From: Chroococcidiopsidaceae cyanobacterium CP_BM_RX_35
GTDB taxonomy: Bacteria > Cyanobacteriota > Cyanobacteriia > Cyanobacteriales > Chroococcidiopsidaceae
Direction of reading: 5' to 3'
DNA: 12,136 nucleotides
Assembly (NCBI GenBank): GCA_019242465.1
Contig: JAFAVL010000304.1
Location: forward strand, 1-12,136
The position numbers and the translations under genes were made by a program. Every line of letters begins with the position of its first letter. Position 1 is the first letter of the stretch. Below the pieces are notes generated by a model. That model was not told where the DNA came from and did not search any database. It saw nothing but the letters and a program-made list of their open reading frames with translations. Shown here one piece after another: positions 4,711 to 11,960 of this stretch.

Positions 4711-7206
4711 TCATAATTGGATGAAATCCTCAATTTTCTGACCCTTCTTGCCTTTCGGAATGTTGTGTCCCTCACTCAATTCGTGTTTGGCATTATGGTC
4801 AGCGATCGCCAAATGATGCTCCTCAAAGTAGCGGTTAATGGCTGGACGATTGGAACCACAGAGCCGAGCGACAGCCGAGGCAGTGATTGCCCATTTCTGG
4901 TCCTTTTCAGTGGCAGTGTAATTGTTGTAATTCATGATTGCCTGCACTGCCCGCTCAATTCGTTCCTCAGCTGGACCAGAAACCTTCCTTGACTGTGATT
5001 TTGGTGGCTCTGTTTCTAGAGCTGAGCTAGACGATTGAGTAGGTTGATTGGGTGGCAGTAGGGAGTGAGTAGTAGCCGCCAAGGGAGTAACCCCCTCCTC
5101 CGCAATCTCCTTGGGAATAGATGCTGACGGCTGTTGGGGTAGTTGCACAACCTGTTCAATTGCGAGTCCACGACGACCCTTACCAGTATTGTGTCGTTCT
5201 GTCAGGTTGTGCTTAGCATTGTGCTGGGCAATCTCCTGAGCGTGAGTAGTTAAATAGCGCTTCACGGCATCACGGTTGCTACCGCTAAGACGTTGGACTG
5301 AGGTTTGATTGATTGCCCACCTCTCGTCGTAGGTCCGCTCAGTTGAGTCATTAAACTCCATAAGGGCTTGCACCCAGCGATGAATTTTTTCCTCAGCACT
5401 ACCCTTCTTACGCACTAAGGGAGAACGGACGTTGCCTTGACCAACAACTGGCTGTGGCGATGTGGGAACTGCTGATTGCGGTATGTTGACGGCTGGTTGA
5501 AAGCGAGGAGGTGCTTGGGGTGTGGTAGCCGGCTGAGGTTGGGGCTGGATGGATTGTGATGGTTGTGCTTTGGTGACTACCAACTCAACCAGAACTTGTG
5601 AGAGCTGTTGAGTCAAACAGGTGACAGCTTTGGTCAATTCAGTAATCTGCCACCAAGCGGTGTTGAAGGCAGGTGCAGTGAAGGGAGCAATTGCTTGAGC
5701 GGTAGGAATTAAAGCTGGCGATTGAGCAACCGGGTCAGTGGTAGATTCAGGTCCAGTTTTTGCCTCAGCAGGGGAAACTGACTCTGAGCTGGAAGCCGGG
5801 GGAGCTGATTCTGAGGTGTCAACAGATGGTTCTGGTTGTGATGGTGGAGAAGTTGCTAGGGCGGCTAATTCCCTGACCTTGGTAACTATTGCCTCTGGTT
5901 CGGGAGAGACTCCTAACTCAGAAGCTAGTTCGACAACTAACTCAGCACTGGAGAGTGCAAAAGAGAGGGCTGTTTGCTGATTTGGAGCTGCAATTTGTGT
6001 AGCTAAAGTTATTAGGCGAGGGCGATCGCTCTTGTTAGCCCTGACTCTGATATCTGCGACATGAGCTTTGGCTGGAGTAGAGGCACTGAAGTTGTCAATT
6101 GCAGTCGGGCAATTAGAATTAGCTACAACTTGAACTGAAAGTGGTGAGACCTTACTTGTTTGACTGGATTTTTGAGTTGACATAACAGGAGTTAAAACAT
6201 TCAGACCAGATTCTGTTTCTCTAACCTCGATTTTTTTGGCAGAGTGACGGAAGATTTCTAGCACTTCGACTCCCGGTTGATTGAGTTTTATGCCCTGCCG
6301 TCCATCGATATTGCCTTGACCATCACTGATTTTGTAGTCAAAGTAGTTACGGGTAGAGGCGTAGGAGCGACGTAATTTAGCGGTAGGGGCTTCTAAGATC
6401 TGGTAATGTCCTTGGATAGCTGCCATGTACACAATATCTGCTACTCGCACTGGACAGTAGTAGAAAACAGCAATCCGAGCATATACAGCCCGAAATAGGT
6501 GAGTGTACAGGTTGTCTTTGCCTTCTCGCTGCGGTACCAAATTAGTGAAGTGGCGATCGCAAGCCTTAGCGACGGGACTGCCATACTTCTGATTGATTTC
6601 TCGGTTGCTTAAATCATGACAGCGTACTTCCCGGCGTAGAAAAGCTAGAGACTTAATGACTGTCTGCGCCGGTGCGAGGGTGGGGATTTCAAATTGCAGG
6701 AGTACGTCTTCTCCTTTCCGCTTGAGTTGACCAGTAAAAGTTACAGAATAATTTGACTTGGGCTCAAACCGAGCTGTTGCCAGTACCTCACTGCTACGAC
6801 GTCCGGTACAAACCACGATTCCGGCTGCTACTTCCGCCCAATCCCGACTGTCCAACAGCTCGGCAGCTTTAGCGACGATAGCATCAGGATGGTCCAGCAA
6901 TTGTTGGTTCTCATTGCGTTGCTCGACAGCATCTTCAGAAGGATTGTTCATCTCCCGCCACTGCTCGGTGGAAAAGTTCATTGATTCCAGAGCTATGTGA
7001 TGCGGGTCAATAGCTTTGATCGCATTGCGGGTGTCAGTCATCAGCGTCCGCTGTTGATTCAGAGTAGTCAAATCGCGCTCAGCCCACTTACCCCTAAGCC
7101 AATCCGCCCATTTTCGTGCTTGAGCGCGATCGGCTGGGGTGTCTTTAAGGGAAGCGATCGCAGGTATGTAGTTCTCTTCTAGCAGTTGAGCCAACCATTT
7201 TTTCAT
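4711..7206 (-). CDS. Protelomerase-like hairpin telomere resolvase with duplicated C-terminal domain
   Basis: Protelomerases are tyrosine-recombinase relatives that cut replicated palindromic telomeres and reseal them as covalently closed hairpins on linear replicons. Numbering here is from an upstream TTG at 7236 (841 aa). The ATG at 7206 (831 aa, AGGA 9 bases upstream) is my preferred start; the TTG also has AGG upstream. Recombinase signatures: VVCTGRRSSEVL (141-152, Arg146), FTGQLKRKGE (167-176, Lys172/174), IPTL (184-187), LFRAVYARI (247-255, Arg249), IQGHYQ (274-279, His277) and NYFDYKI (297-303, Tyr298 the likeliest nucleophile). Residues ~345-610 are a Pro/Gln/Ser/Ala-rich linker. Two ~88-residue repeats follow (612-699 and 755-840), sharing AEE-I-R-VQA-M and GSNR, HNAKH and GKG-K/R motifs; these are probably DNA-binding. 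The gene converges on the actin operon 36 bases away. Family assignment is strong by motifs. Alternative: an atypical integrase-type recombinase. Confidence 0.82.
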   Translation of the reverse strand: MKKWLAQLLEENYIPAIASLKDTPADRAQARKWADWLRGKWAERDLTTLNQQRTLMTDTRNAIKAIDPHHIALESMNFSTEQWREMNNPSEDAVEQRNENQQLLDHPDAIVAKAAELLDSRDWAEVAAGIVVCTGRRSSEVLATARFEPKSNYSVTFTGQLKRKGEDVLLQFEIPTLAPAQTVIKSLAFLRREVRCHDLSNREINQKYGSPVAKACDRHFTNLVPQREGKDNLYTHLFRAVYARIAVFYYCPVRVADIVYMAAIQGHYQILEAPTAKLRRSYASTRNYFDYKISDGQGNIDGRQGIKLNQPGVEVLEIFRHSAKKIEVRETESGLNVLTPVMSTQKSSQTSKVSPLSVQVVANSNCPTAIDNFSASTPAKAHVADIRVRANKSDRPRLITLATQIAAPNQQTALSFALSSAELVVELASELGVSPEPEAIVTKVRELAALATSPPSQPEPSVDTSESAPPASSSESVSPAEAKTGPESTTDPVAQSPALIPTAQAIAPFTAPAFNTAWWQITELTKAVTCLTQQLSQVLVELVVTKAQPSQSIQPQPQPATTPQAPPRFQPAVNIPQSAVPTSPQPVVGQGNVRSPLVRKKGSAEEKIHRWVQALMEFNDSTERTYDERWAINQTSVQRLSGSNRDAVKRYLTTHAQEIAQHNAKHNLTERHNTGKGRRGLAIEQVVQLPQQPSASIPKEIAEEGVTPLAATTHSLLPPNQPTQSSSSALETEPPKSQSRKVSGPAEERIERAVQAIMNYNNYTATEKDQKWAITASAVARLCGSNRPAINRYFEEHHLAIADHNAKHELSEGHNIPKGKKGQKIEDFIQL

Positions 7207-7318
7207 CAGGGCTTTTCCTGCACGCTTACTCTCCAAATTTAACCTGTATGAGTATGATCAGCAACTATATGTACAGTCAAAGTTTTGCAGAAGGTGTAGG
7301 CAAAAAGAACAAGGAGCA

Positions 7319-7327
7319 GGAGAGGAG
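7319..7327 (+). promoter_or_regulatory. Ribosome-binding site favouring the ATG at 7329
   Basis: AGGAGAGGAG-type purine-rich sequence lies immediately before the ATG at 7329. The upstream in-frame ATG at 7248 has no convincing ribosome-binding site and would leave only a 12-41 base spacer from the divergent gene. The downstream start is therefore preferred. Confidence 0.55.
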
Positions 7328-7328
7328 C

Positions 7329-8393
7329 ATGGAAAGCGCGACGCAATGGATCTATCATCTAGTAGAAAGATATCCCCCTGTACAGCTAATGACTAGCCAA
7401 TTGAAATGCCCTGCATGCCGTCAAGAGCTGTGCTTTCCTGAGCCTAGTGAGTGCCAGGAAGACGTTTTGGAAGCAGTCTGTAACAGATGCCGATATAAGT
7501 ACGGGCTAGTACATGCAAAAGTTAGAGCGTTTTACTCCCATGCCGAGGCTGTATATTCCAGTAGATACAGCAAACGTCCTAGACAGCGGCGGTTCTACCA
7601 ACTGCGGCTGGTGCAAGCAGACGAGACACTAATGCCTTTGCAGTTCTGGACAGAAGGTCCAGAAGAAAAACTCTCTGCTCTACCAGGCGATGAATTTCTA
7701 CTCTTGTACTTAATCCAGGGTCAGAAACCGAAGGAGCTAATTTGGGCACAGAATGCTACTACTAGGAGGAGCTGTTTGCTTACAGCACCAGGAGCTAGAG
7801 CTAGGCGAGCAGGCTTAGGCACTGCAGCGGTCACCTTTGCTAGTGGAATTTTGATAGCAACCTTCAACCATTTCCCAACGAATCAGATATTTTGGGCAAC
7901 AGAGATTCCGATCTCTGTCGGTGCTGGTCTGTTCATAACCAAACGACGCGAACCTAAAATTAGGGATGAAAATGAGTTGAAGCGGCTCAATTCAGAGCAG
8001 CAACTGCTACAGCAGAAATACGATCTTGAACAAAGACAGCAGGCATTGCGCCAAGAGCTAGAAGCCAATCGGCGGATGAGCGAGCGTCTTGCAGGATTAC
8101 GGAGCAAAATGAATGCTGAACCAGAGCAGTATACTACTCGAATAGAAACTGTTAGCAAGGGCATCACTCTACTGGAGCAACAAGTTGAGTTAGCACAAAA
8201 CTTACTGGCTGGATATGCACAGATAATCAATATTTTGGCAATCGAATATGAAACATCAAGGCTAGCAGAACAGCTCCCAAATGACATCACAAATCAGGTA
8301 TTAAGAAAATTAGAGGAATTGAAGGTAATTGAGACCAAGAAGGAGGAGTTATCTTTACTGACAAATCCACAGAAACTACTAAATATGTATTAA
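7329..8393 (+). CDS. Zinc-ribbon, two-helix membrane, coiled-coil protein of unknown function
   Basis: I do not recognise the family. From the ATG at 7329 the product is 354 aa (381 from 7248). Two CxxC knuckles, CPAC (27-30) and CNRC (51-54), form a zinc ribbon near the N-terminus. A beta-rich stretch follows (about 88-150). Next come two hydrophobic segments, ~162-179 (AGLGTAAVTFASGILIAT) and ~187-204, separated by a short loop and ending in positively charged KRREPK. The C-terminal 140 residues are Gln/Glu/Leu-rich coiled coil (QQLLQQKYDLEQRQQALRQE, then a second helix with LEQQVELAQNLL). By the positive-inside rule both ends may be cytoplasmic. The gene is divergent from the protelomerase gene with about 120 bases between preferred starts, so shared regulation is possible. 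Scaffolding or membrane tethering would fit; function unknown. Confidence 0.7.
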   Translation: MESATQWIYHLVERYPPVQLMTSQLKCPACRQELCFPEPSECQEDVLEAVCNRCRYKYGLVHAKVRAFYSHAEAVYSSRYSKRPRQRRFYQLRLVQADETLMPLQFWTEGPEEKLSALPGDEFLLLYLIQGQKPKELIWAQNATTRRSCLLTAPGARARRAGLGTAAVTFASGILIATFNHFPTNQIFWATEIPISVGAGLFITKRREPKIRDENELKRLNSEQQLLQQKYDLEQRQQALRQELEANRRMSERLAGLRSKMNAEPEQYTTRIETVSKGITLLEQQVELAQNLLAGYAQIINILAIEYETSRLAEQLPNDITNQVLRKLEELKVIETKKEELSLLTNPQKLLNMY

Positions 8394-8435
8394 CATATAG
8401 TTACAAACCATTCAGATTATCAAGATCTGAGTCTA

Positions 8436-8464
8436 TTGAAGTTTGATAAAGACCGTGTTACTAT
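8436..8464 (+). promoter_or_regulatory. Candidate sigma70-type promoter for the 8516 gene
   Basis: TTGAAG (8436-8441) and TACTAT (8459-8464) are separated by 17 bases, in the A+T-rich 122-base gap before the 8516 gene and about 50 bases from its ATG. The match is moderate: four of six for each hexamer or slightly better. An overlapping TATAAG offers an alternative -10 with longer spacing. Confidence 0.33.
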
Positions 8465-8503
8465 AAGTTAATTCTAAAATGATAATTTTTATTTTAAGTA
8501 AAA

Positions 8504-8510
8504 AAGGTGA
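8504..8510 (+). promoter_or_regulatory. Ribosome-binding site AAGGTGA deciding the ATG at 8516
   Basis: AAGGTGA ends five bases before the ATG at 8516. An in-frame GTG at 8507 lies inside this site and is unlikely to be the start. The MGTYIYSCAE N-terminus produced by 8516 also matches the beginning usual for this protein family. Confidence 0.6.
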
Positions 8511-8515
8511 TCTTG

Positions 8516-9133
8516 ATGGGAACTTACATTTATTCTTGTGCCGAAGTGAAAGATTCTGTAACAGGAGAATGGGAGATCGTAGACAAGATTTTCCAAGTTT
8601 GTTCCGAATATCAGCCTTACAAAGGGAATTTCACAGATGCTCCCTTTTACTGGCAGTCGTACAATTTATTTGCATTCTTAGCAAATTTGCGTAACGACTC
8701 AGGCTGTCCGGTAATTACTCCTCCTAGAGGGTTGCCAGAAGATTGGTTTGTTGAAGAAGAATACCCTGATTGTTGCTACTATGGCGACCCTAATCAATGG
8801 GTAAGAGGAATTCTACAGAACTATTCTCCTCATTCTTGGTTGTTGCTAAGCGAGCTTCTCGAATTCGATTACGATCAGCTATTTGAAGAAAAGGAGGAAT
8901 TAAACACTGAAGCTAGAGGAGTTGTAAACAGGGGTCAATCTAATCCTGGGTTACAGTTGCTCGAAATAATGGACCCTGATCGTAAGCCAAAAGAAAGCAC
9001 AGTAGTGCTGGAAAATATAGGTAGGCTTGTCAGCGTTCGTGAACATATAGGAGAAGAGTTTTTTAGAACACTAGACGTTTTAAAAACTTTAGGTGAACCA
9101 AATAATGTTCGAGTAGTTTTTTGGTTTGGTTGA
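8516..9133 (+). CDS. Phage-type conserved protein of unknown function, 205 aa
   Basis: The pattern matches a family common in phages and mobile islands whose members start M-G-x-(D/Y)-I and share several short blocks. Visible here are MGTYIYSCAEVKD with a following EW, PFYWQSYNLFAFLANLRN (about 43-60), TPPRGLPEDW (about 67-76) and HSWLLLSELLEFDYDQ (about 105-120). I recall the blocks from uncharacterised phage proteins but no named function, and I see no catalytic motif. The C-terminal ~80 residues are more variable and end in VVFWFG. The protein is soluble, acidic and cysteine-containing (CC pair near residue 86). It stands alone, with its own possible promoter upstream and 184 bases to the transposase remnant downstream. 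It is probably cargo of the mobile region, not part of plasmid maintenance. Confidence 0.68.
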   Translation: MGTYIYSCAEVKDSVTGEWEIVDKIFQVCSEYQPYKGNFTDAPFYWQSYNLFAFLANLRNDSGCPVITPPRGLPEDWFVEEEYPDCCYYGDPNQWVRGILQNYSPHSWLLLSELLEFDYDQLFEEKEELNTEARGVVNRGQSNPGLQLLEIMDPDRKPKESTVVLENIGRLVSVREHIGEEFFRTLDVLKTLGEPNNVRVVFWFG

Positions 9134-9253
9134 AAAATTTGTGAAGATGCAAGTTTGTCCTATACTACTTAAAGGTTCCAATTTTGTTTTCTCTGTTGTT
9201 CTTGATCTTGACGGCTACTAACGTAAAGCGGGACAGTTGGACGAAGTCAGATC

Positions 9254-9267
9254 AGAGTTTCAACTCT
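9254..9267 (+). other. Short perfect dyad in the 9134-9317 spacer
   Basis: AGAGTT, two bases, then AACTCT form a small perfect inverted repeat about 50 bases before the transposase start. It could be an operator or part of the left end of the insertion sequence. The rest of this 184-base spacer shows no gene; the 5' terminal repeat of the element should be here but cannot be paired because the 3' end is missing. Confidence 0.25.
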
Positions 9268-10026
9268 CCCTTGAAGGTTTAGACTAAGCTCTGAACCACA
9301 CAGCATGGGATTAAGGAATGAAGTTACGCCGACGTAGCCAACAGATATTTGAGGCAATCAAGGAAGGGGGCAAGCGTTCTATCAGGAAAATCGCCGAGGC
9401 TACGGGCATAGCTAAAAGTAGTGTCCACCGCCATCAACAAGCGATGAGACGGCGTAATCAGTATTCCGAGTCAGAATTATGGGAAACAGCAGTTGGGGGG
9501 GAATGGCTGCGGTTACTAGTATTGGGAACGATTTACATTTTTGGTATCAAGTGCGGCATCGGAGTTGAGACACTGTCAGAGTTCTTCTATCTGTTACAGT
9601 TGCCCATGCAGGTAGGAGTTTCGCCGAGTGCCCTACACAAGCTAGAAGCTGAAGTCAGGGAAAGGATTTTACAATACCAACAGGAGCAGCAATCGCTCTT
9701 AGGGCAAAGTCAGACAGCAATTGAGATTTGTGCGGCGGCGGATGAAACGGCTTTTGAGCAAGATGTGTTGGTGTTAATGGACTTGAAGAGTGGGTACATC
9801 CTTGTTGAAGAACAGGTGGAGAACCGACAATACGATACCTGGCTGGACAAAGCCCAAACAGCTTTAACCCAGGTAGGAGTGCGAGTCAGGTCATTGGTTA
9901 GTGATCCACCCGCTCTCATCAAGCTAGCTTTAGAAGGATTTAAGTGTCCTAGTGTTGCCGATCTGTTTCATCCACTTTGGGACTTGAGTAAGTCTGTTGG
10001 AGCCGCTCTGAGTCGGCAATTAGGGG

Positions 10027-10057
10027 TAGTGTTACGATCGCTGTCACTAAGTGCCAA
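10027..10057 (+). repeat. Left terminal inverted repeat of the MITE
   Basis: Begins TAGTGTTACGATCGC and continues TGTCACTAAGTGCCAA. It pairs with 10258-10288 at 26 of 31 positions. Confidence 0.8.
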
Positions 10058-10286
10058 GGCTCGTTATGAAGTTCCGAATAGGTTTTTGGAATTGGAACTT
10101 TGCCCTTTTTTCCTCTGTTTTATTGCCTGAAAGCTACTTTAACCCGCCCCAAACTGGGAAAATGTTCCGACTCCAGTAGAAATCGGAAATTATGAAAAAT
10201 TTTCAATAGATGCAAATTTCAGGTTGAAAGCTTGTAACAGCAAGGCTTTCAGCTTGGTTGGCACTTCCTGACAGCTACCGTAACAT
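10029..10286 (+). mobile_element. MITE of 258 bp with TA target duplication (IS630/Tc1-mariner type)
   Basis: The element interrupts the transposase gene. It is flanked by TA on both sides (10027-10028 and 10287-10288) and bounded by imperfect inverted repeats of 31 bp including the TA, matching at 26 of 31 positions. Both repeats contain TGTTACG, GCTGTCA and AAGTGCCAA when read inward. It has no coding capacity. An inner hairpin pairs TGAAAGC with GCTTTCA near 10225-10251. Deleting the element with one TA restores the host reading frame exactly, which fixes the boundaries. A TA duplication is the hallmark of the IS630/Tc1-mariner superfamily, so a related full transposase elsewhere in the genome probably moved it. 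Confidence 0.8.
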
Positions 10287-10288
10287 TA
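10258..10288 (-). repeat. Right terminal inverted repeat of the MITE
   Basis: Read on the complementary strand it begins TAATGTTACGGTAGC and continues TGTCAGGAAGTGCCAA. The five differences from the left copy are spread out, so the element is not freshly inserted or its ends are naturally imperfect. Confidence 0.8.
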
Positions 10289-10949
10289 GGCCAATTAAAT
10301 CAAGCGAATCAGAAGCGGACGCAGGCGCAACAGAAGCTAGCACAACTGACAGCTTTAGCTCAAGAGACAACAGCTCAACAACAGTTGGTGGAGCAACTAC
10401 AAGCTCACCTGGAATTTGTGCAATCGGGACAACGCAACTACCATCGACTGCGGCAGCAACTGACATTGACTGTGCATCCCTTCGCCTTGACCGACGGTAG
10501 CTTCAAAACCACAACCGAGGTGCAAGCTCAGTTAGAACAATTGCTACTCAAGTTGGAGACTCTCCAGCACAGGCAGCAACTGAAGGCTGACTCGGTATTG
10601 AAAAAATTTCAACAGCAAATTCCCGCTTTAGCAGTTGGAGTCAATAGTTGGTGGCAGTCGGTACAATACTCCCTCTCACTGGAAAACTTGGACGCATCTT
10701 GCAGCAACTGGCTACTAGGTCAACTGCTGCCAACTGTCTATTGGCAACATCAGTTCGCTAAGACCAAATCCCGCAGTTTGAGGCGAATCTACCGACAAGC
10801 GCATCGCCGGGCTCATCAGGTCCTGCTCCATCATCCCTTCACCGCTACCCTGGAAGATGGGGAGTTGCAACATTGGCAAGAGTGGGCTAAACGCATGGTG
10901 ACTCAATTCCATCGTGCTTCCTCTGCCGTAGAGGGTCGTAATGGCTATC

Positions 10950-11114
10950 TGTAGCGACCCGAAATTATAAACGCACGGACCCGAAATCATCGCGTTTTTG
11001 AGACCACATTAACTGAGAATAAGCAGGTGGTTGAGACCAGATTAAGTGAGAATCAAACCAGATTAAATGACACCAGACCGAAATCATAAATTTCAGACCG
11101 CATTAATTGAGAAT
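10950..11114 (+). mobile_element. Tn7/CAST-like transposon terminus with seven TnsB-type repeats
   Basis: Starts TGTAGCGACCCGAAATTATA. A GACC(C/A/G)-A-ATTA/ATCA motif recurs at 10956, 10978, 11002, 11035, 11056 (AACC variant), 11076 and 11096, spaced 20-33 bases. Several copies extend to TTGAGACCA(C/G)ATTAA-TGAGAAT. A 5' TGT followed by several phased ~20-bp transposase sites is the architecture of Tn7-like ends; the arrangement resembles ends of cyanobacterial type V-K CASTs, though that comparison is from memory. The terminus cuts the transposase gene and creates its TAG stop. If it makes the usual 5-bp duplication, the target was CTATC (10945-10949). The opposite end is not in the window. 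No tnsA/B/C/tniQ or cas12k is visible. Confidence 0.65.
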
Positions 11115-11166
11115 AAAGATGGTGAGGAAACCAGTAAAGAAAAGGGATGTTTGCAAGCCGCTAAAG

Positions 11167-11935
11167 TTAGGCATCTTTACGCGCTAAAACAGCCGATGGT
11201 GCAAAACTACCGAAAGTGACTGCCTTTAAGACGGTCTCTCGGACAGCATTGTTATGAAGTTGCACATCTTCTACACCACGCAGCCGTAAATATTTCGCAT
11301 ATTCAGCTTGATTGATAATATCTGCAAGCACAATCACCCCACCAGGTTTTAGAACTCGGACGATTTCATTTAATGCTTTTTGACGATCAGCCTCTGCTTC
11401 AAGATTATGCACCGCCCAATTTGAAGTGACGACATCGAAGTGGCTGTCTGGAAAAGGTAACTTACGCATATCGGCTGTTCTGACCTCAATGCGATCGGCG
11501 ACACCTTCAATCTGTGCATTTGTTTCTGTTGCTGAAGGCTCGTTGTTTGCTTGATCTTGTTGTTGCCATAAATCAATTCCGATGGCTTTACCAGAGTTGA
11601 GCCGCTTTGCTGCACCGATCAGCATTAAGCCACGCCCACAACCCACATCCAAAACCAGTTCCTCACCTGACCATTGAACGAGGTTGAGGAGCTTCTCTGC
11701 CTCTTTTAATTTCTCGACTTTACTGAAATAGAGCATGAAGCAACCCAAACCCAGCAAATAGAATGCTGCAACGCCCGAAAGCACGCTAATGGCTATTTTC
11801 AGTGTTTGCCCAAATATCGACGTGAATAGAGCCAGAACAAAAATAGCGAATGCTGCTGTGCCAGCGATAAAGAAGAAGCGAACGAGATCCGGTGCATCAA
11901 TAGCCGTATTGAGGACGCTGCATATTGCTACTCAT
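11167..11935 (-). pseudogene. Membrane-anchored class I SAM-dependent methyltransferase, frameshifted near the N-terminus
   Basis: The intact frame (11167-11784) encodes VLDVGCGRGLMLIGAAKRL, the SAM-binding motif I, followed by AIGIDLW (acidic residue of motif II), TADMRKLPFPD, DVVTSNWAVHNL and EIVRVLKPGGVIVLADI, all classic class I methyltransferase motifs. The nearest start in that frame is a GTG at 11784 with no ribosome-binding site. Upstream the same frame stays open and reads IDAPDLVRFFFIAGTAAFAI and further membrane helices, but has no start codon. One base out of frame lies MSSNMQRPQYG (ATG at 11935 or 11923), the N-terminus expected for this family, joining at 11902-11905 if one base is removed. 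The reconstructed protein is ~255 aa with N-terminal membrane helices. It is either a pseudogene or a sequencing error. It lies between two transposon ends as probable cargo; substrate unknown. Confidence 0.75.
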
Positions 11936-11960
11936 GATTAATGTATTATTGAACCCTAAC

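Larger units (their letters stand above)
9318..10954 (+). pseudogene. DDE transposase gene, split by a MITE and truncated at its 3' end
   Basis: Remnant of a cyanobacterial insertion-sequence transposase (the type often annotated with a DUF6399-like C-terminus). Segment 1 (9318-10028) has a helix-turn-helix, RSIRKIAEATGIAKSSVHRH (20-39), then the catalytic-type blocks AADETAF (Asp142) and SLVSDPPALI...VADLFHPLWDLSK (Asp196 and Asp215). Segment 2 (10289-10954) continues as LNQANQKRTQAQQKLAQL, then TVHPFALTDG, GVNSWWQSVQ, WLLGQLLPTVYWQ and SSAVEGRNGYL, which holds the presumed catalytic Glu. Removing 260 bases (one TA plus the MITE) joins the segments in frame as ALSRQLGVGQLNQANQ. The joined frame has 458 codons and then meets a TAG formed by an invading transposon end at 10950, so the normal C-terminus is missing. 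Inactive; an ancient cargo insertion disrupted twice. Confidence 0.83.

Noticed and set aside
4701..4719. Weak inverted repeat CAATT...AATTG between the convergent genes, considered as a bidirectional terminator
   Set aside because: Only five A+T-rich pairs, overlaps the protelomerase stop and lacks a flanking T-run of useful length.
5738..5980. Plus-strand open frames inside the protelomerase gene
   Set aside because: They mirror the Ser/Ala/Pro-rich linker codons of the real minus-strand gene and lack ribosome-binding sites.
8411..8431. Inverted repeat CAGAT...ATCTG after the zinc-ribbon gene as a terminator
   Set aside because: Five-base stem without a following T-run.
10258..10500. 80-codon frame in the transposase remnant region
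   Set aside because: Out-of-frame shadow; the true frame (LNQANQKRTQAQQKLAQL...) overlaps it and continues the transposase.
11119..11187. 22-codon frame starting MVRKPVKKRD just inside the first transposon end
   Set aside because: Very short, overlaps the methyltransferase end on the other strand, no clear family; could be a truncated gene start but cannot be supported.
11782..11784. GTG as genuine methyltransferase start
   Set aside because: No ribosome-binding site, and coding similarity continues upstream to an ATG displaced by one base.
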